A stretch of DNA of 64,000 nt from Rhodobacter sp. (GTDB lineage Bacteria; Pseudomonadota; Alphaproteobacteria; Rhodobacterales; Rhodobacteraceae): the NCBI GenBank assembly GCA_027490955.1, contig JAIXXB010000042.1, positions 1-64,000 on the forward strand. The letters are read 5' to 3'. Shown piece by piece: positions 54,193-63,716 of the stretch. The position numbers were made by a program, and so were the translations under genes. A model generated the notes under the pieces. The model made no database searches. It was not told where the DNA came from and saw only the letters and a program-made list of their open reading frames with translations. The stretch's first letter is position 1, and each line of letters opens with the position of its first letter.

Positions 54193-56199
54193 ATGAACCC
54201 CCTTCTTGCCCCTTGGACGGGCGCCTTCGCTCTGCCGCCGTTTGATGCGATTGACGATGCCCATTTTGCCCCCGCCTTCGAGGCAGGTCTGGCCGAGGCC
54301 CGCGCCAATATCGCCGCCATCGCCACCAATCCAGAAGCGCCAAGTTTCGCCAATACGATCGAGGCGATGGAACAGGCCGAGGCCACGTTAGACCGCGTTT
54401 CTGGCCTGTTTTTCAACCTTGCCAGCGCCGACAGCACCGATGCGCGCGAAGATTTGCAGCGCGATTTGGCCCCCAAACTTTCGGCCTTTGCATCCGAAGT
54501 CACCAATAACAAGGCGCTGTTTGCGCGTATCGAGACCCTCTGGGCCGCCCGCGACGATCTGGGCCTGACGGCCGAGCAGGCGCGTGTTTTGTATTTGTAC
54601 CACCAAATGTTCGTGCGATCTGGCGCGCAGCTTTCTGGCGATGCCGCCGCACGCTTGACCGAGGTAAAATCGCGCCTTGCCGTTTTGGGCACGGCCTTTG
54701 CGCAGAATGTTCTGGCCGAAGAACGCAACTGGTCTATGCCGCTGACCGATACAACTGGGCTGCCCGATTACCTGATTGATGCCGCGCAGGCGGCAGGGGC
54801 CGCGATAGGGGCCGCTGGCCCTGTCATTACGCTGAACAGGTCTTTGATCGTGCCGTTTTTGGAATATTGCCCCAACCGCGCCCAGCGCCAGCAGGCCTTT
54901 ACCGCGTGGACATTGCGCGGCGCGAATGGCAATGCCCATGACAACCGCGCCATCGCCGCCGAAATGCTGGCCCTGCGGCATGAACGCGCCCGCGCTTTGG
55001 GTTATGCCAGCTTTGCCGATTACAAACTGGCCCCAGAAATGGCCAAAACCCCTGCCCGCGTGCGCGATTTGCTGATGGCTGTTTGGGCCCCTGCCCGTGA
55101 AAAGGCGGTGCAAGATGCCGCGGTCTTAGAAACCATGCTGCACAAAGATGGCGCAACTGGCCCGCTAGAGCCTTGGGATTGGCGATATTATTCGCGCATC
55201 CGCAAGGCGCAAGAACACGATCTGGACGAGGCGGCGCTGAAATCTTACTTCTCGCTGGATGCGATGCTGGCCGCACAGTTTGATTGCGCCACGCGCCTGT
55301 TTGGGCTGGAATTTGCGCCGCTGGACATCGCCCTCTACCACCCCGATGCCCGCGCATGGGAGGTCACGCGCGGCGGACAGCACGTCGCCGTCTTTATTGG
55401 TGATTATTTTGCGCGGCCCTCAAAAAGGTCTGGCGCGTGGTGTTCGGCCTTACGATCCCAGCGCAAACTGGGCGGTGATCAGCGCCCTGTGGTGATCAAC
55501 GTGTGCAATTTTGCCAAAGGCGCGCCTGCGCTGCTAAGCCATGACGATGCCCGCACCTTGTTTCACGAATTCGGCCATGCGCTGCATCAAATGCTGTCGA
55601 ATGTGACCTATGGCTTTATTTCGGGCACATCAGTGGCGCGCGATTTTGTCGAATTGCCCAGCCAGTTGTATGAACATTGGCTGGACGTGCCCGAAGTGCT
55701 GGAAAAACATGCGCGCCATGTGGGTACGGGCCAACCGATGCCGCGCGCGATGCTGGGCCGCCTGCTGGAGGCAGGCAGCTATGACCAAGGCTTTGCTACA
55801 GTAGAGTTCATCGCCAGCGCGATGGTTGACCTTGCCTTCCACGAAGGGGACGCGCCTGCCGACCCTATGCAAATGCAGGCGCAGGTGCTGGACAGTTTGG
55901 GAATGCCCCGCGCCATCGTGATGCGCCACGCCACGCCGCATTTCGCCCATGTCTTCACAGGGGACGGGTATTCCAGCGGCTATTACAGCTATATGTGGTC
56001 AGAGGTGATGGATGCCGATGCCTTTGCCGCATTTGAAGAGGCGGGCGACGCCTTTGACAGCGAAACCGCAGCGCGGCTGGAAAAGTTTATCTTGTCTGCA
56101 GGTGGCAGCGAAGAGGCCGATGTATTGTACACCAAGTTTCGCGGCAAAATGCCTGGGGTAGAGCCGCTGCTGAAAGGGCGCGGCCTACTGGTGGCGTGA
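54193..56199 (+). CDS. M3 family oligopeptidase (Dcp/PrlC type)
   Basis: A 668-residue zinc metallopeptidase. The active site is LFHEFGHALHQMLSNVTYGF (about residues 456-475), with HEFGH as the gluzincin motif and FVELPSQLYEHWLDVPEVLE supplying the third ligand. It begins NPLLAPWTGAFALPPFDAID, typical of peptidyl-dipeptidase Dcp and oligopeptidase A. It cleaves short peptides in the cytoplasm, fitting the peptide importer upstream. AGGAG precedes the ATG; the next gene overlaps its stop. Confidence 0.94.
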   Translation: MNPLLAPWTGAFALPPFDAIDDAHFAPAFEAGLAEARANIAAIATNPEAPSFANTIEAMEQAEATLDRVSGLFFNLASADSTDAREDLQRDLAPKLSAFASEVTNNKALFARIETLWAARDDLGLTAEQARVLYLYHQMFVRSGAQLSGDAAARLTEVKSRLAVLGTAFAQNVLAEERNWSMPLTDTTGLPDYLIDAAQAAGAAIGAAGPVITLNRSLIVPFLEYCPNRAQRQQAFTAWTLRGANGNAHDNRAIAAEMLALRHERARALGYASFADYKLAPEMAKTPARVRDLLMAVWAPAREKAVQDAAVLETMLHKDGATGPLEPWDWRYYSRIRKAQEHDLDEAALKSYFSLDAMLAAQFDCATRLFGLEFAPLDIALYHPDARAWEVTRGGQHVAVFIGDYFARPSKRSGAWCSALRSQRKLGGDQRPVVINVCNFAKGAPALLSHDDARTLFHEFGHALHQMLSNVTYGFISGTSVARDFVELPSQLYEHWLDVPEVLEKHARHVGTGQPMPRAMLGRLLEAGSYDQGFATVEFIASAMVDLAFHEGDAPADPMQMQAQVLDSLGMPRAIVMRHATPHFAHVFTGDGYSSGYYSYMWSEVMDADAFAAFEEAGDAFDSETAARLEKFILSAGGSEEADVLYTKFRGKMPGVEPLLKGRGLLVA

Positions 56200-56831
56200 T
56201 GCAGCGCGCGATGATCACCGATGTGGCAGATTACTTTCGCGATGGCTGCGGGCGCTGCGACCGCTTTGCCACCGCCGACTGTTCGACCAAATTTTGGGCG
56301 GCAGGTCTGGCCGATTTGCGCGCGCTGTGCCTTGGCGCAGGGCTAGAGGAAGTGGCCAAATGGGGCCATCCCACCTATATGTTTGCAGGCCGCAATGTGG
56401 CGATTTTCGGGGCATTTCGCGCCGATTTTCGCCTAACCTTTTTCAACGCCGCCCTGCTGCGCAACGAAGCGAGTCTGCTGGAAAGGCAGGGGCCAAATAC
56501 GCAAAACCCCGACATGATCCGCTTTCGCGCCAACAGCGAAGTGGCCGAAAAAGCCCCCCTTATCACCGCCTATCTGACCGAGGCGATGGGCTATGCTGCG
56601 GCAGGTATCCTGCCTGCCAAAACTGCGCGCGAGGTTGATATGCCCGCCGAGTTAATCGAGGCATTGGATTTTGATCCAGAACTTGCCGAAGCCTTTGCTG
56701 CCCTGACACAAGGGCGGCAAAAATCTTGGGCCTTTCATTTGAACACCACCCAAAACCCCGCCACACGGATCGCGCGCATCGCGCGCGCTCGCGATAAGAT
56801 TCTGGCAGGCAAAGGCGCGTTAGAGCGGTAA
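56199..56831 (+). CDS. YdeI/OmpD-associated family protein
   Basis: A 210-residue protein. DUF1801-like N-terminal part: CSTKFWAAGLADLRALCLGA, EEVAKWGHPTYMFAGRNVAI and FRADFRLTFFNAALLRN; C-terminal YdeI pattern with ELIEALDFDPELAEAFAALT and QKSWAFHLNTTQNPATRIAR. The function is unknown; bacteriocin or envelope stress links have been proposed for relatives. The start is ATG 56199 in a TGATG overlap with the peptidase stop, or GTG three bases earlier. Confidence 0.85.
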   Translation: MQRAMITDVADYFRDGCGRCDRFATADCSTKFWAAGLADLRALCLGAGLEEVAKWGHPTYMFAGRNVAIFGAFRADFRLTFFNAALLRNEASLLERQGPNTQNPDMIRFRANSEVAEKAPLITAYLTEAMGYAAAGILPAKTAREVDMPAELIEALDFDPELAEAFAALTQGRQKSWAFHLNTTQNPATRIARIARARDKILAGKGALER

Positions 56832-56875
56832 AGGGGGCAGCCCCCTCGCCGCGCTCACCCCCGCGATATGCGCCC
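56830..56875. repeat. Partial copy (C) of the dispersed 3'-end element
   Basis: After the YdeI-like stop: GGGGGC-A-GCCCCC (56834-56846) then CTCACCCCCGCGATAT. The hairpin and CTCACCCCC block match copies A and B, but the AGGATATTTGG tail is replaced by other sequence. Confidence 0.5.
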
Positions 56876-56940
56876 CAATGTGAAAGGGCCTGCATGTGCA
56901 ATGGAACATGCGGCGGCGGGCAGAGAAGGGCGGTCTTGCT

Positions 56941-57309
56941 TTAGGCGGGGTCGACCAGCCGCCCCAGCACGCGCCCACCCATGATGTGCAAATGATAATG
57001 CGGCACTTCTTGCATGCCATGGGCCCCTGCATTGGTGATGCAGCGATAGCCATGGGTTTCCAGCCCCAGCATCTGGCAGACGCGGGCGCAGCTGCGGTGG
57101 AAGTCGGTGATTTCTGCCTCGCTTGCGCGGGCGGCGAAATCGGAAAAATCCACATAGGCCCCTTTGGGAATGGCCAAAACATGCACGGGGGCGGCTGGGT
57201 TGATGTCGTGAAACACAAGGGTATGGGCCGTATCCAGCACGGTTTTGTTGGGGATTTCACCGCGCAGGATGCGGGCGAAAATGTTCTGCGCGTCATAGGG
57301 TTTTTGCAT
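56941..57309 (-). CDS. HIT family nucleotide-binding protein
   Basis: A 122-residue HIT protein: NIFARILRGEIPNKTVLDT, LVFHDINPAAPVHVLAIPKG, and the histidine triad HYHLHIMGG near the C-terminus. These are nucleotide hydrolases or transferases (HINT type). Start at ATG 57309 (MQKPYDAQNIF) by family. It lies seven bases after the GT14 gene on the same strand. Confidence 0.94.
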   Translation of the reverse strand: MQKPYDAQNIFARILRGEIPNKTVLDTAHTLVFHDINPAAPVHVLAIPKGAYVDFSDFAARASEAEITDFHRSCARVCQMLGLETHGYRCITNAGAHGMQEVPHYHLHIMGGRVLGRLVDPA

Positions 57310-57316
57310 GTCAGTG

Positions 57317-58894
57317 TCAGTCCACAAATAGGTGATCCAGCGCCAATATCTCGCGGCTGGTGTCATAGTCTATATCCAAAAACGCCGCCAAAGCGCGGGC
57401 GTTTTCATCGGCGCGGCCATTTTGGCGCAATTTGTAATGCTGATCAAACCCAACCTCTTTGATCTGGTCAGATTCAAAGCGCACATCATAGCGAATGGTC
57501 GGAAGCAGCCGCGCCAATGTTTCGGGCGGGGTTTTATCGGTGGCAAGGCCAACGCGTTTGGCGTGGCCGATCAGATAGTCATCGGTAAACTCGCATTCAA
57601 TTTCCAAAAGCCGCGTTGTGCCCGCATCGTTGTAAAAGTCTTTGATCAGGTCAACATTGGCAGGATCGATGCAAATCACCAGCTTATCGCTGTGCCAATT
57701 GGCAAACAGCATCTGCACCAAGGCGCGGCGGTGGCGGGTGCGTTTGTCCAGCGTGGTTTGAATGCCTCCCAAATCGGGCAATTCTGTCGAGGCTTCGTTA
57801 AACAGATATTCAATCGCAGGAATCGATGTGGCGCTGCGAATACGGCCAAGCAGCCGCTTGGCGATATGCCATTTCTTGCAGGTCACAATCATCAGGCTGT
57901 AATCACGCCCAAGGCTTTGGTCAGTTTCCCAAAATCGGGGTGCAAAGCGGCGGCCAATACGGCCCCGCGCCGTGAGGAACCGAAACAAAGACTTGCCTTC
58001 GTTCGATATGGAAAAGCGCTGCTGATCATTGCCATACAGCGCGCCAAGGCGGGCTTTCAGATCGCTGGCCATGGGGCTGATTTTGCGGGCAAACAGATAA
58101 TCTTGCGACAAAAGCAGATCATAGTGATCGTTGTAGAACACCACAGGCATGCCGTAATCGGTGAACAGCAAAAAGGTCAGCGTGCGGGTGCGCACCTCGT
58201 GATCGGGCACGAGATGGCGGACAAGCGTTTGAAAAAACGTCTCATCGGGGATCCATGTTGTGCGGAAAAACCGCATCACATCGCGGCGCTTTTTGATGAA
58301 ATCCAGCAGCCATTCAATGGTGCGCCGCCGCAAGCACCACCATTGGCTGCCGATTTGCATGGCAATATCGGAAGGGATTTCGCGCTGTAACCCAAGGCGT
58401 TTTTGCAGGTTCATCGCGGCGTAGAACAGCGATTTATGGCTGCGCTCGTTAAACCAATGGCGGTAGATCAGCCGTTCTTCCTTTAGCCCGACTTTGATCC
58501 AATCGGATGCAAAAAAGTCAAAACTTTCAATGTAATCCACATCCTCGCGGTCAAGAAATTCATGCACATGGCGGGCTGATTTGATGGGCATACAATCGCC
58601 CGACAGCATGTAGAAATGGCTGGCCGAGGGAAACTGATGCACGGCGGCTTTCACAGCCTCTAGCGTGGCCTCAACAAGGCTCCATTCCCCCCAACCGCAT
58701 TTGATGCGCCGTTTGGTAAAGACCACATTCGGGTTACCCTTTAGCGCGGCGGTGATCTGGGCAAAATCCCCCGCATTGGCGCGCCTGTCAAAATGGATGG
58801 CAACAAAATCGCCCGCCTCGGTCAGACGCTGGGCCTGCGCGATGATGCCCGCGGGGTCTTTGTGACACAACAGAATATATGCGATTCGCGCCAT
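57317..58894 (-). CDS. GT14-like glycosyltransferase with DUF5927/DUF5928-type C-terminus
   Basis: A 525-residue protein. The N-terminal 270 residues match beta-1,6-N-acetylglucosaminyltransferase (core-2/I-branching): AYILLCHKDPAGIIAQAQRL, VAIHFDRRANAGDF, HFYMLSGDCMPIKSARHVHE, GSQWWCLRRRTIEWLLDFI and WIPDETFFQTL. The rest (about 290-525, MIVTCKKWHIAKRLLGRIRS onward) fits the DUF5927/5928 regions fused to this enzyme in Rhodobacteraceae. Probably modifies a surface polysaccharide. It diverges from the sulfotransferase gene. Confidence 0.88.
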   Translation of the reverse strand: MARIAYILLCHKDPAGIIAQAQRLTEAGDFVAIHFDRRANAGDFAQITAALKGNPNVVFTKRRIKCGWGEWSLVEATLEAVKAAVHQFPSASHFYMLSGDCMPIKSARHVHEFLDREDVDYIESFDFFASDWIKVGLKEERLIYRHWFNERSHKSLFYAAMNLQKRLGLQREIPSDIAMQIGSQWWCLRRRTIEWLLDFIKKRRDVMRFFRTTWIPDETFFQTLVRHLVPDHEVRTRTLTFLLFTDYGMPVVFYNDHYDLLLSQDYLFARKISPMASDLKARLGALYGNDQQRFSISNEGKSLFRFLTARGRIGRRFAPRFWETDQSLGRDYSLMIVTCKKWHIAKRLLGRIRSATSIPAIEYLFNEASTELPDLGGIQTTLDKRTRHRRALVQMLFANWHSDKLVICIDPANVDLIKDFYNDAGTTRLLEIECEFTDDYLIGHAKRVGLATDKTPPETLARLLPTIRYDVRFESDQIKEVGFDQHYKLRQNGRADENARALAAFLDIDYDTSREILALDHLFVD

Positions 58895-59028
58895 TTTGGC
58901 CTGTTAACCTGATGTTTACGTCGATTGTTTCCAAAATAGCGCCAAAGCGCATTGAAAAGACAGAGCTTCTTTGCGATTTATGCGCAAGGCCGCCCAGATA
59001 CATCAGTTTGCCTATATCGGAGTTAACA

Positions 59029-59847
59029 ATGCCTTTCCCTGGAACATGGATGACCACTTCTGAAAGCATGGTCTATCGCGTGGTGCCCAAATGCGCCTGT
59101 TCGACCATTGGGCAGATCATGTATTACTCTGACAACGGGCGGTTTTTTGATGGCGACATCCATGATGCCCAAGACGGCATGCATAAATGGTCGATGGAGG
59201 CCAGCCAGCCCCTGATTGAAAAGAATGCGCAAAGCCACGCCTCTTTTGCCTTTACCTGCGTGCGCAACCCTTACACGCGGATTCTGTCCAGCTTTTTCGA
59301 CAAGATTTGCGGGGTGCAGCGCAATGGCAAACGCTATCGCGGCAACCTTGTGCCACTGTTGATTGCCAAATATGGCGTGCAGGTGGGCGGCGATGATGGC
59401 AAGGGCGAGTTTGACCAGATCGCCAGCTTTCGCCGTTTTCTTTTGTTCGTGCGCGATACCATCCGCTTTCGCAAACCGATGGACCCCGATATTCACTGGT
59501 CGGCGATGGCGGGGCATGTCTCGACCTTTGTGGTGAATGGCGGGCGCTACGATCATATTTTCTTTACCGAAAAGTTTAACGAAGGCATGCAGGTGGTTTT
59601 GGACAAAACCCCGCAAAACCATCCGATTGATCTGGCCAAAATCCCGCGCTTCAACGAAAGTTCGGGCCACGGGCCAGAACGGGCGCATCCCGTAGAAGAT
59701 TACTTTGACGATCTGTCACGGCATTTGATGTGGGAAATCTACAAGCGCGATTTCCAACTGTTCAAATATGATTTCGACAACCCCGCCAACAAAATGCCAA
59801 TTGGCGAGGTGGATTTGGCCGAAGTGCATGCAAAACTGGGGGATTAG
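59029..59847 (+). CDS. Sulfotransferase family protein
   Basis: A 272-residue sulfotransferase (family 2). The PAPS 5'-phosphosulfate loop is VYRVVPKCACSTIGQIMYY and the 3'-phosphate site is FAFTCVRNPYTRILSSFFDK. It moves sulfate from PAPS to a sugar or other acceptor. Start at ATG 59029 after GGAG. Together with the neighbouring GT14 enzyme on the other strand it suggests sulfated surface glycan; that link is inference from position. Confidence 0.88.
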   Translation: MPFPGTWMTTSESMVYRVVPKCACSTIGQIMYYSDNGRFFDGDIHDAQDGMHKWSMEASQPLIEKNAQSHASFAFTCVRNPYTRILSSFFDKICGVQRNGKRYRGNLVPLLIAKYGVQVGGDDGKGEFDQIASFRRFLLFVRDTIRFRKPMDPDIHWSAMAGHVSTFVVNGGRYDHIFFTEKFNEGMQVVLDKTPQNHPIDLAKIPRFNESSGHGPERAHPVEDYFDDLSRHLMWEIYKRDFQLFKYDFDNPANKMPIGEVDLAEVHAKLGD

Positions 59848-59856
59848 CGCAGCCCC

Positions 59857-61479
59857 CTAGCGCGCCTTCGCATCAGCCAAAATCAACTCGGCCCCGCGCC
59901 AGCCGATCATCATGGCTGGGGCATTGGTATTGCCAGCAATCAGGTTGGGAAAGGCCGATGCATCAATCACCCGCAGCCCCTGCATGCCATGCACGCGCAG
60001 GCGGGCATCAACCACCGATGTGGCAGGATCATCGCCCATCCGCGCTGTACAGGACGGATGATAGACTGTGCCTGACCGCTGGCGGAAATCGGCGATGATA
60101 TCTTCGTCGCGGCTCACCGCAGGGCCGGGCCGCAATTCGGCCTTGATCAGGCGCGCCATGGGGGGCTGGGCGGCGATTTTGCGCAGAAACTTCACCGCCT
60201 CTAGCATTTCGGCCACGTCATGGTTGGTGCTATAGGCATTGGCGGTGATAATTGGATGCGCCATTGGATCGCTTGAGGCCAGCCGAATATGCCCGCGCGA
60301 GGTGGGGCGGCAATTTGACAGGCCAATCGACAGCCCGTTGAACGGGTCGGGGGTCAGCAAGGGGCGCTCGCCCGCCTTTGGCAGCAGCGTGGAAAAGGCC
60401 TGAAAATACAGCTGCATATTGGGGCGGTCTAAATCGGGGCGCGTGCGGAAAAACCCGCCGCCGTGGTTGATGGATTTGGCCAGCGGCCCGCCGCCTGTCA
60501 GCAGATACTGCGCGCCTACAATCGCCTTGCCCCACCATGGGCGCAAAATGGCGTTATAGGTGGGCACGTTCATCTCCCACGTATAGTTCAGCCCCTGATG
60601 GTCGGACAGATGCGCGCCGACATTGGGGTTATCCAGCACAACGGGCAGGCCCAGTGCGGCCAAATCTGCGCCCTTGCCAATGCCCGACAATTGCAAAAGC
60701 TGCGGGCTGTTGATGGCCCCGCCAGACAAGATCACTTCGGCATTACAGCGCAATTGGCGGGTTTGCCCGCCTTGCATATATTCCACACCCACGGCGCGGC
60801 GACCTTCCAGCAGCACGCGGGTGACCTGTGCGCGGGTGATAACGCGCAAATTCTTGCGCCCCTTGGCAGGGGTCAAAAACGCCCGCGCCGCCGAATTGCG
60901 CCGCGCGGATTTGATGGTCATTTGGTAAATGCCCGCGCCCTCTTGGACCGCGCCGTTGAAATCGGGGTTATGGGGCAGGCCTGCGGCCTCGCATGCGGCG
61001 ATATAGCTGCCAACCAGCGGATGCAGCCCGCTTTTATTGGCGCTGATGAACAAAGGCCCGCCTGCGCCGCGCCACTCATCTGCGCCTGCTTCGGTATCTT
61101 CCATCGCCTTATAGGCATTCAGGCAGGTGTCCCAACCCCAACCCTGCGCGGTTTTGCCCCATTCGTCATAATCGGCGCGGTGGCCGCGAATATAGACCAT
61201 CGCATTGATCGAGGAAGACCCGCCCAGCACTCTGCCGCGCGGCCAAAAATCGCGCTGGCCTGCAAGGCCCTCGTCAGGTTCGGTCTGGTACATCCAATTG
61301 ACGGCAGGGTTATAGAACAGCTTGCCATAGCCCAGCGGCATATGGATGAAAAACCGTGCATCGCTGCCGCCTGCTTCGATCAAGGCAACCTTATGCGCGC
61401 CGCTTTCCGTTAGGCGGTTGGCCAAAACGCTGCCCGCGCTGCCCGCGCCGACGATGATGTAATCTGGTTGAAAATCCAT
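59857..61479 (-). CDS. GMC-family FAD oxidoreductase (choline-dehydrogenase-like)
   Basis: A 540-residue GMC protein. FAD motif YIIVGAGSAGSVLANRLTES; GMC signature 1 in RGRVLGGSSSINAMVYIRGH; signature 2 in ILSGGAINSPQLLQLSGIGK; catalytic His region YHPSCTARMGDDP; C-terminal GNTNAPAMMIGWRGAELIL. It oxidises an alcohol; BetA-like choline oxidation or another alcohol is possible, and sequence alone cannot choose. Not next to betC (15 kb away). Confidence 0.93.
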   Translation of the reverse strand: MDFQPDYIIVGAGSAGSVLANRLTESGAHKVALIEAGGSDARFFIHMPLGYGKLFYNPAVNWMYQTEPDEGLAGQRDFWPRGRVLGGSSSINAMVYIRGHRADYDEWGKTAQGWGWDTCLNAYKAMEDTEAGADEWRGAGGPLFISANKSGLHPLVGSYIAACEAAGLPHNPDFNGAVQEGAGIYQMTIKSARRNSAARAFLTPAKGRKNLRVITRAQVTRVLLEGRRAVGVEYMQGGQTRQLRCNAEVILSGGAINSPQLLQLSGIGKGADLAALGLPVVLDNPNVGAHLSDHQGLNYTWEMNVPTYNAILRPWWGKAIVGAQYLLTGGGPLAKSINHGGGFFRTRPDLDRPNMQLYFQAFSTLLPKAGERPLLTPDPFNGLSIGLSNCRPTSRGHIRLASSDPMAHPIITANAYSTNHDVAEMLEAVKFLRKIAAQPPMARLIKAELRPGPAVSRDEDIIADFRQRSGTVYHPSCTARMGDDPATSVVDARLRVHGMQGLRVIDASAFPNLIAGNTNAPAMMIGWRGAELILADAKAR

Positions 61480-61533
61480 ACCACTCTCCTACGGCAACCC
61501 TAGCGCGGGATGGCAGGGCTGCCCGATTCTGCC

Positions 61534-61548
61534 CGACATGAAATGTCG
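61534..61548. promoter_or_regulatory. Short palindrome between GMC oxidoreductase and PAS genes
   Basis: CGACAT-GAA-ATGTCG, perfect six-base arms, in the 169-base gap between divergent genes. Possible operator; no regulator gene is adjacent. Confidence 0.4.
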
Positions 61549-61648
61549 CATATTGGCAGTTATACCCGCGAAACTGCGGCAGATTTGGTTTACCTTTCGG
61601 TAACATGGGCGGCTTATGCTGGCGGCAGGATGAATGTGCAGGGCAGCC

Positions 61649-62908
61649 ATGGCAGAACCTTTAGACGCAACGAAATCGACCCTTTCAGATGTGACATTGG
61701 ACGCATCGCAGTTGTTTTACTCGCGCACCGATAAGCGCGGCATTATCAAGGCGGGTAATTCGGTTTTTCAAAGGATTTCAGGGTTTGATTGGGCCCAGCT
61801 TTTGGATGCGCCGCACCGCATTGTGCGCAATTTTGATACGCCGCGCGCCGTTTTTCGGGTGGTCTGGGCGCTGATCGAGGCGAATTCAGTCGCCGTCGCC
61901 TATATCCGCAACAAAACCGCCGAAGGGCGCGGGTATTGGGTTTTGGCCATGATCTTGCCCACAGCAGATGGCTATCTGTCCATTCGGATCAAACCGACAT
62001 CCCCGCTGTTTGCCCAGATCAAAGAGATGTATCGCAGCATATCCGCGGCCGAGCAGGGCGAATCGCTGGATGTAGAGGAAAGCGAAGCGCGCCTGCTGGG
62101 CCAGATCGATGCGCTGGGCTATCCCAGTTATGAGGCATTCCAGATTGCCGCGCTGATGGACGAATTTCGCGCGCGCTCTGCGACCCTTTCGCCAAAGCTC
62201 AAGGGCTTTTTCACCGATATTGACCGCATCAAAAAGGGGCTGCAGGCCATCAAATCCGCGCAGGTTGATTTGATGGCGGCGGTTGAATCGCTGCGCGATC
62301 TGCCCACGAATATGCGCATTGTCGCCTCGCGGCTGGAACCTTCGGGTGGCCCGCTGTCGGCCATGTCGGATATTTACAATTCGACATCTGCAGTTTTGTT
62401 CCAAGAAATCACCGATTTTGCCTTGGGCCAAACCAGCATCAGCAAACTTATGGACGAAGCTTTTGAAAAGGCCTGTTTTTTCAAGGCCGCCACCCTGCTG
62501 ATCGAAGAATGCATTGCCGTCACAGCGCAGGATGATTTGGGCGAATATGGGGTAGATCGTGCTGTCGAGATGTCTTTTCTGACCAATGCCTTGGCCCAGT
62601 ATAGCGTGATCGAACGCGAATCTTTGCAAAATGCTGAACGGCTGGCACAGGATTTGAACCGCGCCGCCTATGATTTGCGCCGTTCGATGCTGGGCCTTGA
62701 TACCATTCGCGTCATGGGCCTTGTCGAAAGCGGGCGTTTGGGCAGCGAAGGCAGCCGCATCGGTGCCACGATGGAACAGATTGGCGGCTGCCATGGCGCG
62801 ATCATCACGCTGTTGCAAAGCATCAAGGACAACGCTGCAATTGTAAATGCAGGCGTCGCAGGGCTGCGGATGCATTTCCAAAAACGCGGCGCTTTGGCGG
62901 CAGGTTAG
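61649..62908 (+). CDS. Aer-like PAS domain protein
   Basis: A 419-residue protein. Residues about 20-110 form a PAS domain like that of the aerotaxis receptor Aer: FYSRTDKRGIIKAGNSVFQR, ISGFDWAQLLDAPHRIVRNF and WVLAMILPTADGYLSI. The remaining 300 residues are helical and coiled, without HAMP, transmembrane helix or the MCP signalling hairpin, so it does not look like a chemoreceptor. I chose ATG 61649 after AGGG; ATG 61634 is in frame. Probably a soluble redox or flavin sensor with an unknown output. Confidence 0.85.
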   Translation: MAEPLDATKSTLSDVTLDASQLFYSRTDKRGIIKAGNSVFQRISGFDWAQLLDAPHRIVRNFDTPRAVFRVVWALIEANSVAVAYIRNKTAEGRGYWVLAMILPTADGYLSIRIKPTSPLFAQIKEMYRSISAAEQGESLDVEESEARLLGQIDALGYPSYEAFQIAALMDEFRARSATLSPKLKGFFTDIDRIKKGLQAIKSAQVDLMAAVESLRDLPTNMRIVASRLEPSGGPLSAMSDIYNSTSAVLFQEITDFALGQTSISKLMDEAFEKACFFKAATLLIEECIAVTAQDDLGEYGVDRAVEMSFLTNALAQYSVIERESLQNAERLAQDLNRAAYDLRRSMLGLDTIRVMGLVESGRLGSEGSRIGATMEQIGGCHGAIITLLQSIKDNAAIVNAGVAGLRMHFQKRGALAAG

Positions 62909-62909
62909 A

Positions 62910-63716
62910 TCAGCGCCCTTTCCAGACAGGGTCGCGCTTTTCCGCAAAGGCGCGCGCGCCTTCTAGCTGATCTTCGGAAGAATACAGCCGATCCACGCTG
63001 GGAAGCTGGCGCTTGGTGATGCGGCTCAGCGCGTCTTGAAAGCGCATGTTTTCGGCCTCGCGCACCACTTCTTTGATGGCGGCATAGACAAGGGGCGGGC
63101 CAGATTCCAGCAGCCGCGCCAAGTCCCATGCCTTGTCCAGCAGGCTGTCTGGCGTGCAGACTTCCTTTACGATGCCCCAGCGATGGGCTTCCTCGGCGTC
63201 AAACCAGCGCCCTGTCAGCAGCAAATCCATGGCCACATGATAGGGAATCCGCTTTGGCAATTTGATGCTGGCGGCATCGGCAACCGTGCCAGATCGGATT
63301 TCGGGCAGCGCGAAGGTTGCATTATCCGAACACAGGATCAAATCAGCCGACAGAGCCAGTTCCAAACCACCGCCGCAGCAAATGCCGTTCACAGCCGCGA
63401 TCACGGGTTTGTTCAGGTTTGGCAATTCCTGCAACCCGCCAAAGCCGCCCACCCCATAATCACCATCCACCGCATCGCCGCCCGCAGCCGCCTTTAAATC
63501 CCATCCGGGGCAAAAAAACTTCTCGCCCGCCGCGCGCAGGATGCACACGCGCAGACTGTCATCATCGCGAAAGTCACGAAAGGTCAGCCCCATGATGCGG
63601 CTGGTCGCCAAATCAATCGCATTGGCCTTGGGACGATCCAGCGTCACCTCTAATATCGCGCCCGCGCGGCGGGTTTTGATTGGGCCTTCGGTTGTCATCT
63701 GCATCGGCATGGTCAT
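62910..63716 (-). CDS. Enoyl-CoA hydratase/isomerase family protein (CaiD-like)
   Basis: A 268-residue crotonase. ILEVTLDRPKANAIDLATSR, CPGWDLKAAAGGD (oxyanion hole 1), NKPVIAAVNGICCGGGLELA (oxyanion hole 2) and ALPEIRSGTVADAASIKLPK are standard. The motif set is close to carnitinyl-CoA dehydratase CaiD. It overlaps the acyl-CoA synthetase gene by four bases (ATGA), so both are in one unit, fitting CoA activation followed by dehydration. The specific substrate is not shown. Confidence 0.88.
   Translation of the reverse strand: MTMPMQMTTEGPIKTRRAGAILEVTLDRPKANAIDLATSRIMGLTFRDFRDDDSLRVCILRAAGEKFFCPGWDLKAAAGGDAVDGDYGVGGFGGLQELPNLNKPVIAAVNGICCGGGLELALSADLILCSDNATFALPEIRSGTVADAASIKLPKRIPYHVAMDLLLTGRWFDAEEAHRWGIVKEVCTPDSLLDKAWDLARLLESGPPLVYAAIKEVVREAENMRFQDALSRITKRQLPSVDRLYSSEDQLEGARAFAEKRDPVWKGR

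Noticed and set aside
57332-58390. A 352-codon plus-strand frame opposite the GT14 gene
   Set aside because: Antisense to a well-supported gene and lacking any protein signature. The same applies to the frames at 60463-61413 (opposite the GMC oxidoreductase) and 61886-62947 (opposite the PAS gene).
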